64,000 bases of DNA, taken from a bacterium (GTDB lineage Bacteria; Verrucomicrobiota; Verrucomicrobiia; Verrucomicrobiales; Akkermansiaceae). The position numbers were made by a program, and so were the translations under genes. The stretch lies in the NCBI GenBank assembly GCA_018222765.1, contig JAAEZT010000001.1, forward strand, positions 207,462-271,461. Direction: 5' to 3'. Below the pieces are notes generated by a model. It worked only from the letters and a program-made list of their open reading frames with translations, searched no databases and had not been told where the DNA came from. Positions 43,965 through 51,475 of this stretch are shown here, piece after piece. Numbering within the stretch: position 1 is the first letter of the stretch; the number at the start of each line of letters is the position of its first letter.

Positions 43965-44261
43965 CTAAGGCTTCTTCAACTTTGCCAAATATTTGGCAGG
44001 TTCTTTTTTAAACTTGGGAAGGCATCCGTCGCAGCAGAAGCGAACCTCGGCTCCTTCGTGAGTAATGACGAATGGCTCGCCCATTGAGCCTAGTTTTTCA
44101 CCAGATACGACGCAGGTATCGAGGGGGTATTCGGAGTCGATCTTCTTTGTTTCTGAAGATGGCTCAGCAGAAGAATCGCCGGTTGCCGATTGATCGTTTT
44201 TGCAGGAAACGAGGGCGGTAAGAGACAAAGCTATCAGTATTGGAAGTTTCTTGAATTTCAT
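43965..44261 (-). CDS. Small YHS-like lipoprotein
   Basis: Lipoprotein of 98 aa: signal ending LVSC (about residue 20), an acidic Ser/Thr/Glu linker, and a compact C-terminal domain with DTCVVSGEKLGSMG and RFCCDGCLPKFKKEP. Such YHS/TRASH-type Cys motifs bind soft metals, typically copper, and are common next to Cus systems. It is the second gene of the Cus-like operon, 55 bases before cusC. The likely role is a periplasmic metal chaperone delivering Cu/Ag to the adaptor. Confidence 0.8.
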   Translation of the reverse strand: MKFKKLPILIALSLTALVSCKNDQSATGDSSAEPSSETKKIDSEYPLDTCVVSGEKLGSMGEPFVITHEGAEVRFCCDGCLPKFKKEPAKYLAKLKKP

Positions 44262-44473
44262 TTAATTTATTGGTTGGTTTTTGGATTTGGGAGATGACTT
44301 TCATCCCCGAAGAGGTCGAGAGCAGAACTTGCTTCAAATCGGCAACTAGTGAGATCCGAATGACGTTCCTGATGGATCAGGAAATGCTCACAATAACGGA
44401 CACCAAAACATTGGGCGTCCAAGTAGTGCTCAAGGGTGGCAAAACGAAAGCGCCAGCCGAGCAGGTCTATCGA

Positions 44474-44875
44474 TCAAAGTCGAAAGACAGAATAAAGGAG
44501 TAGTAGAGAGGCTTCCCGCGGCGGAGGTGGAGGACGAGTCGGAGAAACGGCAAATACAGATGAGGCAAGAAAATCGATCGACTCGGCTGCATCATCAACA
44601 ATAGAAGAACAGACGATCTTGGGATAATCAATGACCAGGTCAAACCAAACCAAATCATCCACATCAAGTTGGATTTTCTCAGAGCAATCGTCGCAAGGCT
44701 CGACAGGCTCCTCTTTTTGGCAGTGATTGCACTGAGTCTCAACTTCCTGTTCGCATCCGCAATCGCTGATGAAAAATTGATCCGTGTGCGTGCAGTATGC
44801 GAAAGCTGGTTGCTGGAAAAGCAACATGGCAATCATTCCAGAAAGGAAAAATAACGCTGACAAACGACGAACCAT
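44474..44875 (-). CDS. Small secreted Cys-rich protein, leader gene of the Cus-like operon
   Basis: Unrecognised 133-aa protein. Signal peptide about 1-26 (ALFFLSGMIAMLLFQQPAFA). The mature N-terminus carries eight Cys: YCTHTD, DCGCEQ, QCNHCQ and PCDDC. A beta segment LDVDDLVWFD follows, and a Pro-rich stretch (TRPPPPPRE) and hydrophobic end LLYSVFRL close the protein. It matches the leader at 17074 at every landmark, including the start MVR and an upstream TGGAATAAG box, so they are paralogues. Unlike the leader at 24126 it has no His/Glu cluster, which fits a Cu(I)/Ag(I) partner. It lies 212 bases before the YHS gene on the same strand; that gap holds no gene I can support. Role in sensing or binding is inferred. 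Confidence 0.7.
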   Translation of the reverse strand: MVRRLSALFFLSGMIAMLLFQQPAFAYCTHTDQFFISDCGCEQEVETQCNHCQKEEPVEPCDDCSEKIQLDVDDLVWFDLVIDYPKIVCSSIVDDAAESIDFLASSVFAVSPTRPPPPPREASLLLLYSVFRL

Positions 44876-44915
44876 CGAACTACAGATAGGATAGAGGAAG
44901 ACGATACTTATTCCA
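44876..44915 (-). promoter_or_regulatory. Upstream region with TGGAATAAG box
   Basis: On the minus strand TGGAATAAG (44915-44907) stands 31 bases before the ATG at 44875, followed by TATC and a TTCCTCT tract. The same order (TGGAATAAG, ATC, TTCCCTCT) precedes the paralogous gene at 17074. It may be a common promoter or operator. Confidence 0.45.
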
Positions 44916-45316
44916 TCTAAATTTCAAACGGGCAAAAAAATCACTTCAAAGGAGCGTTGAATAGCCCTTCCCTCTCAACTTCACTTGGGGACAATGATCG
45001 TTATTCCAATGGGCGCACCAAATCAAGTTGAGAGCAGATCGACCCAATCCTGCCCATGGACATTTTCCTCAGAATAGGAACGATATCCAGACCTTAGGTG
45101 ACCTTCTGGATTTCAGCCAACATCGAGAGTGGATGTAGCAACGTTTCAGTCATTGCCTCGCTTTTTTTGATCCGAGAAAGGGGCAGACTTTGCTATTGAG
45201 CTGGTGACATGACCAAAAACTCATTCTCAACAGGGATGTTTTCCGAAGTGCTTACACTTTGTGTTTACACCGACCCTGTTCGAAGCCGTAAAACCGGCTA
45301 CAACCCTTGTAGGTTA
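44916..45316. other. Right end of island, gene-free, with candidate integrase arm sites
   Basis: About 400 bases without a gene. GTGCTTACA (45249-45257) and GTGTTTACA (45261-45269) form a direct repeat with a 12-base period about 50 bases from the right repeat. GTGTTTACA also occurs at 15596-15604, about 75 bases inside the left repeat. Such repeats at both element ends fit arm-type binding sites for the integrase. Confidence 0.4.
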
Positions 45317-45351
45317 AAAGTACGCAGACTGGGACTCGAACCCAGGACCAA
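45317..45351 (-). repeat. Right attachment site within tRNA-Lys
   Basis: This 35-base sequence is identical to 15488-15522. Bases 45321-45351 are the 3' 31 bases of the tRNA-Lys gene, and 45317-45320 lie just beyond it. Confidence 0.9.
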
Positions 45352-45393
45352 TTGGTTAAAAGCCAACTGCTCTACCAACTGAGCTATCTGCGC
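45321..45393 (-). tRNA. tRNA-Lys (anticodon TTT)
   Basis: Complete 73-base cloverleaf on the minus strand. The acceptor stem is GCGCAGA / TCTGCGT (first pair G-U), the D-arm GCTC AGTTGGTA GAGC, the anticodon loop CTTTTAA with anticodon TTT, and the T-arm CTGGG TTCGAGT CCCAG. The discriminator is A and CCA is not encoded. The 3' third lies in the island attachment repeat, so integration rebuilt the gene. Confidence 0.97.
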
Positions 45394-45502
45394 TTTTGGT
45401 ATTTGGATGCCCCTTCCGTAGGAGAGTGCGGCGGAGCTTTATGACCTGCAGACCGTATTGACAAGTAATTCCTACTATTTTTCGCAAAAAAAATCGCAGA
45501 CT

Positions 45503-46399
45503 CTACTTCCCTTTCAAATACTGGGCCATTTCACGATTCAGAACAAAGGACATCGTCCCCTTGGCTTTGGGCTTCCCGCCATTCTCAACCTGATACTCGA
45601 GTGGCTTCAGCGGTTTCTTCCCGTTCACCTCGGACATGAGATAAAGACGGATCGTTAACACCGATTTGGGGTCTCCTCCGGGAATATCTTTGACGGTGTA
45701 TTGCAGGGTATTTTGACCATCTCTTGCTCCCCCAATAAGAACTTCAGCTCCCTGGGTATTTTGAAACAAATGACTGGAGATACCGTTGTTGCCCGTCACT
45801 CGAACCTCACGTCCCGGACAGAATACATACACCTTTGCAATATACTTGGCCATCCCGGTAATTGCGATGGGCAGTTTGGGGACAATCCCATCTGGAATAA
45901 AGTCTTTGGAATCGACAAATTTGTAATCTCCCTTGGCAATTTCCTCCCGAACTTTGGGGAGAAGATTCAAGTTCACAAATTCTCCCCCATCGTATTTCCA
46001 GCCCGTTCTCTCCTTAAGGTATGACACAACGAAAACATTATCCGTTGGCTGACCACCGACCCCAAAATCCACCTTGCCGTAATAAACTGACTTGGCGGTA
46101 TTCTTATTCACCCGGACTCGCAGCGCTTTTAAAGTCTGAATGTTCGGAGGAGAGACAGGCGCATTGAAAACACCTTGCGGAAAAGCACGCCGCTCACTCC
46201 ACAGGCGATTGCGAACATTGGTCTGCCGCAGCTGAGAGGTGTATTTCTGCCAGTTGTTGGGATTTTTAGCGATCATGGAAGTCCTCCAGGCGTTGTAAAC
46301 CTGCTTCAAATGCACCACCAATTTGGCATCGTCGTTTGCCCGGGCAGTCACGGGAACAAGCGAGACGGCACAAAAGATCATTAAAATCGCACGTTTCAT
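45503..46399 (-). CDS. Hypothetical secreted protein
   Basis: Protein of 298 aa from the ATG at 46399, chosen because it gives a signal peptide (MKRAILMIFCAVSLVPVTAR); the frame stays open upstream but would overlap the divergent gene at 46478. After a short helical segment (KLVVHLKQVYNAWRTSMIAK, NWQKYTSQLRQTN) it is beta-rich, with VDFGVGGQPTDNVFVVSYL and TGMAKYIAKVYVFCPGREV. No catalytic motif is recognised. It is the first gene outside the right end of the island, next to the tRNA, and its downstream end has no clear terminator. Confidence 0.75.
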   Translation of the reverse strand: MKRAILMIFCAVSLVPVTARANDDAKLVVHLKQVYNAWRTSMIAKNPNNWQKYTSQLRQTNVRNRLWSERRAFPQGVFNAPVSPPNIQTLKALRVRVNKNTAKSVYYGKVDFGVGGQPTDNVFVVSYLKERTGWKYDGGEFVNLNLLPKVREEIAKGDYKFVDSKDFIPDGIVPKLPIAITGMAKYIAKVYVFCPGREVRVTGNNGISSHLFQNTQGAEVLIGGARDGQNTLQYTVKDIPGGDPKSVLTIRLYLMSEVNGKKPLKPLEYQVENGGKPKAKGTMSFVLNREMAQYLKGK

Positions 46400-46477
46400 G
46401 GAGAAACTATGGACAATTGTGCGCACTTTTGAACAAGCTTTTCTCCCGACAATAAAAAAGTCGGTCCACACACACTT

Positions 46478-47326
46478 ATGAACGTCATTCCGAAGTCGCC
46501 CATGATCGGCGAAGCACGCAACAAAGAGCTTCTCTCCGCAGCGACCACCTACATTTACAATCAGACGGAACACGGCGATCTCCTGGCCCACTTTTTCTTC
46601 CCGCCAAATTTCAATTACGAAACCGACCGGTGTCCGGCCATCGTCTTTTTCCACGGTGGCCTCTGGGATATTTCCGCCGCCACTCAGTTCATCCCACACT
46701 GTCATCACTTCGCTTCCCGAGGGATGGTCGCAATCACGGTGGAGTATCGTAACAAGGCTGTGTTCAACGGCTCACCCGAGGATGCCATCATGGACGCCAA
46801 GGCGGCCCTCTCATTTTTCAAACTCCATGCCGATCAACTGGGACTGGATGCCGAACGTATCGTGGCAGCCGGAGCAAGCGCGGGAGCCAACGCCATCCTC
46901 GGTGCGACGCTTCATCCTCACACCAACGAGGAACTCCCCAGTCCCAAACCTGCAGCCCTCGTCCTCTTCTGCCCCATCACAGACACCTCACCCCGAGGCG
47001 TGGGCAACGGCCTCTTCAGCACGCCGAAAATTGGCAAGGCCCTCAGCCCGGGAAAAAACCTTCCTCAAAAAGCACTCCCTCCCTGCATTATTTTCCACGG
47101 GGAAGCAGACCGCGTCGTCCCCTTCGAACAATCAGTGAAATTTGCGAAGCGCTACCGCCGCAAGCGTAACAAATGCGAGGTCATGGAATTCCGCAATGCC
47201 GGACACACCTTCTTCAATTTCAATTCCGACGAGCGAAACTACAACCTCACCTTGCGAGCCGCCGACCACTTCCTGGTCGACCTCGGCATCATTGAGCCCG
47301 ATCCCTTCGCGAATCTCCTCGATTAA
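46478..47326 (+). CDS. Alpha/beta hydrolase (carboxylesterase-like)
   Basis: Hydrolase of 282 aa without signal peptide. The oxyanion-hole motif HGG is in VFFHGGLWDIS, the nucleophile Ser is in GASAGAN, the acid in FHGEADRVVPFEQ, and the base in NAGHTFFNF, giving a complete Ser-Asp-His triad. The HGG form belongs to the hormone-sensitive-lipase/acetyl-xylan-esterase-like branch. Likely substrates are short-chain esters or deacylation of sugars. It is divergent from the gene at 46399 and precedes ribBA by 63 bases, possibly in one transcript. Confidence 0.88.
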   Translation: MNVIPKSPMIGEARNKELLSAATTYIYNQTEHGDLLAHFFFPPNFNYETDRCPAIVFFHGGLWDISAATQFIPHCHHFASRGMVAITVEYRNKAVFNGSPEDAIMDAKAALSFFKLHADQLGLDAERIVAAGASAGANAILGATLHPHTNEELPSPKPAALVLFCPITDTSPRGVGNGLFSTPKIGKALSPGKNLPQKALPPCIIFHGEADRVVPFEQSVKFAKRYRRKRNKCEVMEFRNAGHTFFNFNSDERNYNLTLRAADHFLVDLGIIEPDPFANLLD

Positions 47327-47389
47327 TTCGCCGTCCCGGCAACGCCCCGCCCTTGCGCAGTTCCTGATGTGCTGCCATGCTCCCTCGAA

Positions 47390-48589
47390 ATGAGCTCATT
47401 GGAATTTTCTCCCATCGACGAAATCGTCACCGACCTCAAGGCCGGCAAGATGGTCATCGTGGCCGACGACCCGGGGCGGGAAAATGAAGCCGACCTCATC
47501 GGGGCCGCTTCCCTGGCCACGCCCGAAATGATTGCCTTCATGGCCAATCATGGCCGGGGCTTGATTTGCGCTCCGATTCTCGCCGACAAAGCCGAGAAAC
47601 TCGACCTCCCGCCAATGGCGCAAAAGAACCGCGAGGCCCACAAAACGGCTTTCACCATTTCCATAGACGCCGCCGAGGGTATCACCACCGGAATTTCCGC
47701 CGCCGACCGGGCTCACACCCTGCGCCTTCTCGCATCCGACGACACCAAGGCCAGCGACTTCGTGCAACCTGGACACATCTTTCCTCTGCAAGCCATGGAG
47801 GCCGGCGTCCTCCGCCGCGCCGGGCACACCGAAGCGGCAGTCGACCTGGCCCGCCTGGCCGGACTACCTCCTGCCGGAGTCATTTGCGAAATCATGCACG
47901 AGGACGGCACGATGGGACGGGTTGGCGATCTCGGTGACTATCAAAAACAACATCAGCTCAAATCCTGCACCATCGCGCAACTCATCGAATATCGTCGCCG
48001 CTCGGAACGTTTGGTGACCTGTGAGGAGGTTATCGAAATGCCCACCGATTTTGGCGACTTCAACTGCCACCTCTATCGCGTAAGCACCGACGACAGCGAG
48101 CATCTCGCCCTCGTCCGCGGCGAAATTGATCGCGAAAAACCAGTCTCGGTCCGAGTTCATTCCGAATGCCTCACCGGCGATGTTTTCGGATCCCGGCGAT
48201 GCGACTGTGGAGGCCAACTCCACACCGCCCTTGGACATCTTTCCAGAGAAGGAGGAGTCCTTCTCTACCTCCGGCAGGAAGGCCGTGGCATTGGACTCGC
48301 TGCCAAAATCCACGCTTACAAACTTCAGGAACAAGGACTCGACACCATCGAGGCCAACGAAAAATTGGGCTATGCCTCCGATCTCCGCGACTACGGCATG
48401 GGAGCCCAAATGCTTTACGATTTGGGAGTGCGAAAAATCCGCCTTTTGACCAACAACCCTAAGAAAGTCATTGGCTTGGAAGGTTACGGACTGGAAATCG
48501 TGGAGCAGGTCCCGGTAAGACTTCCCTCGAATCCCCACAACGAGAAATACCTCGAAACCAAGCGGACAAGAATGGGACATCACCTCTAA
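47390..48589 (+). CDS. ribBA: Bifunctional 3,4-dihydroxy-2-butanone-4-phosphate synthase / GTP cyclohydrolase II
   Basis: Riboflavin biosynthesis enzyme supplying both precursor branches, 399 aa from the ATG at 47390 ([10 protein letters not shown]); an ATG at 47369 in frame would add 7 residues. The N-terminal synthase domain (about 1-205) has [15 protein letters not shown], the Mg/substrate site, and [15 protein letters not shown]. The cyclohydrolase II domain (about 210-399) has the Zn ligands in [21 protein letters not shown]-binding [20 protein letters not shown], and [10 protein letters not shown]. Both domains look intact. Next genes are ribH and nusB, the usual cluster. No FMN riboswitch is visible in the short upstream gap. 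Confidence 0.96.
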   Translation: MSSLEFSPIDEIVTDLKAGKMVIVADDPGRENEADLIGAASLATPEMIAFMANHGRGLICAPILADKAEKLDLPPMAQKNREAHKTAFTISIDAAEGITTGISAADRAHTLRLLASDDTKASDFVQPGHIFPLQAMEAGVLRRAGHTEAAVDLARLAGLPPAGVICEIMHEDGTMGRVGDLGDYQKQHQLKSCTIAQLIEYRRRSERLVTCEEVIEMPTDFGDFNCHLYRVSTDDSEHLALVRGEIDREKPVSVRVHSECLTGDVFGSRRCDCGGQLHTALGHLSREGGVLLYLRQEGRGIGLAAKIHAYKLQEQGLDTIEANEKLGYASDLRDYGMGAQMLYDLGVRKIRLLTNNPKKVIGLEGYGLEIVEQVPVRLPSNPHNEKYLETKRTRMGHHL

Positions 48590-48627
48590 TTGACAAATCC
48601 CTCTCTCCCGATCATACCAGCCTCCGC

Positions 48628-49140
48628 ATGTCGGCCATCATTCCACCAAAACCGCGGACCCTCACCGGGAGTAAGATTCGGATCGCCATTGTAGCGGCCA
48701 AATTTAATGCCGAATTCACCGACGCGCTCGTCGAGAATGCTGTTCAGGAAATTCAACTCTATTCCACTGCTCCCCGAGTCGATCTCATCCGCGTTCCCGG
48801 CGCTTTTGAAATCCCCATCATTGCCAAGACGCTCCTCGAAGAAGAGAAACCCGACTGCATCATTGCGCTCGGCTGTATTATTCGGGGGGGGACCGGACAT
48901 GCCGATCTGGTCGCTAAATCGGTCACCAACGGCTTGCAGCAACTTGCCCTGGAATTTTCCACTCCGGTCATCCACGAAGTTCTTCTCGTCGAGGACGAAA
49001 AGCAAGCTTACGCCCGTTGTATCGGCACCAAGCTAAATCGCGGTCGGGAAGCTGCGCGCAGTGCACTCGACATCATCGAGGTCGTTACCGAAGTTCGCCG
49101 CGCCAACCAATCCATGCGTCTCCACCCAAGCAATGGCTAG
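48628..49140 (+). CDS. ribH: 6,7-dimethyl-8-ribityllumazine synthase
   Basis: Enzyme of 170 aa that condenses the ribBA product with the pyrimidine intermediate. Family motifs are IAIVAAKFNAEFTDALVENA, RVPGAFEIPIIAK, ALGCIIRGGTGHADLVAKSV (catalytic His) and LNRGREAARSALDII. It forms icosahedral or pentameric assemblies in relatives. It starts 38 bases after ribBA, and its stop overlaps the nusB start by 8 bases, implying coupled translation. Confidence 0.96.
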   Translation: MSAIIPPKPRTLTGSKIRIAIVAAKFNAEFTDALVENAVQEIQLYSTAPRVDLIRVPGAFEIPIIAKTLLEEEKPDCIIALGCIIRGGTGHADLVAKSVTNGLQQLALEFSTPVIHEVLLVEDEKQAYARCIGTKLNRGREAARSALDIIEVVTEVRRANQSMRLHPSNG

Positions 49141-49987
49141 TCGCCGGCAAATCCGCGAAGCTGCGGTCCAACTTCTCTACGCACGTGAAAGCTCACCCAC
49201 CGACCAAGGGGGCTCGGATCTCTGGGATCTCATCAATGATCGTTCCGGTCTGACCTTTGACAAGGCCCGCGTCAAAATGCTGGCCCACTTCATGCAAGGA
49301 CGCCCGGCTATCGCCAAGAAGCTCTACAATATGCTGACAGATTGTCAGGCCGCGATTCATGCTGCTGACCCACTGGGGAAACTGGCCAAGCAATTTACCA
49401 CTCTCTCCACTGAGGAAGAACGACACGCCGAGACCTCAAAAAATCTTTTGAACCTAACCAAAGCCGATCTCGGCGGCTGGCGAGGCGACCTTGTCAAATT
49501 TCTCCTGAAATCCGCCGACCTCAAAAAGAAGCGCGCAGAGCTGCTCCCTGCCATCGACGGATTCCCTCCCCAGCAATCGAGCGACCTTAAAAAAATCTTC
49601 GCCCGCCTCGACGACTACGATAACCGGGCCCACATGGTTCAGTTCCCCGAACACTTCCCGGAACAACGTGATCTCGACCACCTCCACCGTCTCCTTAAAG
49701 AAATGAAGGCTCTGGAACAGGAAGTCGAATCTCAGGTCAACGCCGTCGAAGAAAAACAACAAGAGCTTGATCAGCTGATCAACGATGCTTCGACCAACTT
49801 TGACATTTCCCGACTTTCTAAAGTCGATCTTGCGATCTTGCGCCTCGCGACCTGGGAAATCAAATCCCTCCCGGACCTCGATTCTGCGATCTCGATTAAC
49901 GAAGCAATTGATCTGGCTCGCTCCTTCTCAGGCGACGAATCAGCGACCTTTGTAAACGGTCTTCTCGACACTATCGCTAAGGATTAG
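49133..49987 (+). CDS. nusB: Transcription antitermination protein NusB, extended form
   Basis: RNA-binding antitermination factor, 284 aa from the ATG at 49133; the longer frame from 49061 is shadow inside ribH. The N-terminus SRRQIREAAVQLLYARES and the C-terminus LSKVDLAILRLATWEIKSL, ISINEAIDLARSFSGDES and FVNGLLDTIAKD are typical NusB. Between them is a long charged, coiled-coil-like middle (about residues 60-215) that roughly doubles the length compared with the usual 130-150 aa. The insertion may be typical of its phylum. It follows ribH, as in many bacteria. Confidence 0.93.
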   Translation: MASRRQIREAAVQLLYARESSPTDQGGSDLWDLINDRSGLTFDKARVKMLAHFMQGRPAIAKKLYNMLTDCQAAIHAADPLGKLAKQFTTLSTEEERHAETSKNLLNLTKADLGGWRGDLVKFLLKSADLKKKRAELLPAIDGFPPQQSSDLKKIFARLDDYDNRAHMVQFPEHFPEQRDLDHLHRLLKEMKALEQEVESQVNAVEEKQQELDQLINDASTNFDISRLSKVDLAILRLATWEIKSLPDLDSAISINEAIDLARSFSGDESATFVNGLLDTIAKD

Positions 49988-50037
49988 CTCCCCCCCATCA
50001 CAAAAGCCGGAGGAATTTATCCTTCCCGCCACCGCCG

Positions 50038-51435
50038 ATGAGGGGCAATCTGTCCCGCGTGGATCAAGAACCCTCATTCCCCAACCAGTTCCAAAAGAAG
50101 ACCCTCTGGAAAGCCGTCACCGGTCTGGCCATTCTTGTTATCGGAGCTCTGCTCGTCGGCCTCATATGGCTGACCAGTTCCGTTCTTGGATACCTCCAGC
50201 CGGTTCTCATTCCTCTCGCGGTCTCAGGAATCGTCGCCTATCTTCTCGACCCGATTGTGCAGTGGCTACAAGGCAAGGGCCTCTCCCGCATGAAAGGAAT
50301 TGTTATCGTCTTCTCCACCTTCGTCCTATTCTTCGGGCTCCTTTTCTCGATTGTCGGAATCAAACTTTCCGGCCAAATCAAAAACGTCCTTAATAAAGAT
50401 TCGGGAAGTTCCATGGGCTGGATGAAAGTCGACACCTTGAGAGAGTCGAAAGAAAACAGTTTTTATGGCTGGATCATGCAGACCTCGTTTCAAAAAGATC
50501 CCGAAGCAGTCGAGAAGCGTCTACAGAACGGAGGTTCACTCACCGGCCCCCAGAAATCCAAGTGGCAACTCGATGCTAACACGGGAAAACTCGTCAACGA
50601 TGATGGGGAAAACCCTTCTCCTCAGCTATCGAAACTCTTCGATTCCAACTGGAACAACAGAATCGAACTCCCGGGCGAAAAAAACGCCCAAGAGCTGATC
50701 GCTTTGGAAAACTTTGGTGTTACCAAGGGAGGACAATGGCTCTCCAATTTGGGCGAAAAATCGCTCGGCTGGCTTTCCAATAGCTCGGGAAAGATTTTAG
50801 GATTCTTTGGGCTCATCATTGGATTCGCCATGATCCCAATCTACCTCTACTACTTTCTCAAGGAGAGCGAAGGCATTAAAGACGGCTGGACCGATTATGT
50901 TCCATTAAGAGCATCTCACTTTAAAGACGAAGTCGTAAAAACCCTCCGAGAAATCAATGGCTACTTGATCTCATTCTTCCGCGGGCAGGTCCTCGTCGCT
51001 TTCATAGACGGGATTCTCGTCGGAATTGCGCTCACCGTCTTCGGACTTCCTTACGGATTACTCATCGGAGTCTTCATGGCCTTCCTGGGCATCATCCCAT
51101 ACATCGGAAACATCCTCTGCCTGATCCCGGCCTGCATCATCGCTTACTTCCACGGAGCCTCTGAACCCTTCGGTCTACCGCAATGGGGATACGTCGCAGG
51201 AGTGCTCGCCATCTTTATTATCGTGCAGCAAATCAACTCGCTTGTGACGGCACCGAAAATCGTCGGAGATTCAGTTGGACTCCATCCCATGACCGTCATT
51301 TTCTCCATGCTCTTCTGGTCACTCATCCTCGGAGGATTTCTCGGCGCTCTCCTCGCAGTCCCGATGACGGCTGCGGTCAAAGTTCTCTTCCGGCGTTACG
51401 TTTGGGACCGCCAAACGCCGGAGACCACAGGGTGA
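50038..51435 (+). CDS. AI-2E family transporter (membrane permease)
   Basis: Inner-membrane protein of 465 aa. Two helices near the N-terminus (VTGLAILVIGALLVGLIWL and LIPLAVSGIVAYLLDP) and a third at FSTFVLFFGLLFSIVGI are followed by a long hydrophilic segment (about 120-260). Further helices lie around 265-285, 330-375 and 385-450. PYIGNILCLIPACIIAYFHG and the QQINSLVTAPKIVGDSVGLHP motif are diagnostic of the family. The hydrophilic insertion between helices 3 and 4 is larger than in typical members. The family includes exporters of AI-2 and Na+/H+ antiporters, so the substrate is unknown. It is separated by 50 bases from nusB. Confidence 0.9.
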   Translation: MRGNLSRVDQEPSFPNQFQKKTLWKAVTGLAILVIGALLVGLIWLTSSVLGYLQPVLIPLAVSGIVAYLLDPIVQWLQGKGLSRMKGIVIVFSTFVLFFGLLFSIVGIKLSGQIKNVLNKDSGSSMGWMKVDTLRESKENSFYGWIMQTSFQKDPEAVEKRLQNGGSLTGPQKSKWQLDANTGKLVNDDGENPSPQLSKLFDSNWNNRIELPGEKNAQELIALENFGVTKGGQWLSNLGEKSLGWLSNSSGKILGFFGLIIGFAMIPIYLYYFLKESEGIKDGWTDYVPLRASHFKDEVVKTLREINGYLISFFRGQVLVAFIDGILVGIALTVFGLPYGLLIGVFMAFLGIIPYIGNILCLIPACIIAYFHGASEPFGLPQWGYVAGVLAIFIIVQQINSLVTAPKIVGDSVGLHPMTVIFSMLFWSLILGGFLGALLAVPMTAAVKVLFRRYVWDRQTPETTG

Positions 51436-51475
51436 AAAAAGGGAAGGTATTCTAGAAACACCTCCCCTCAGATTC

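Larger units (their letters stand above)
15488..45351. mobile_element. tRNA-Lys-integrated genomic island carrying metal-efflux cargo (about 29.8 kb)
   Basis: A perfect 35-bp direct repeat at 15488-15522 and 45317-45351 brackets the element. The right copy is the 3' part of an intact tRNA-Lys(TTT) gene on the minus strand, and the left copy is an orphan fragment with no other tRNA sequence. A tyrosine recombinase begins 192 bases inside the left repeat. This is the standard product of site-specific integration at a tRNA 3' end, with the tRNA restored by the element. The cargo is three efflux systems with accessory metal-binding proteins, plus a small variable zone with a HipA remnant at 33.3-34.9 kb. 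No conjugation, replication or phage structural genes are seen, so it is a non-self-transmissible island or depends on helper functions. Confidence 0.88.

Noticed and set aside
44270-44503. 77-codon plus-strand frame between the Cys-rich leader and the YHS gene
   Set aside because: No signal, motif or start context. It overlaps the end of the leader gene on the other strand, and the minus-strand frames here are no better.
15488-45351. Island as a prophage or integrative conjugative element
   Set aside because: No capsid, tail, lysis, relaxase, type IV secretion or replication genes are seen; only an integrase and cargo.
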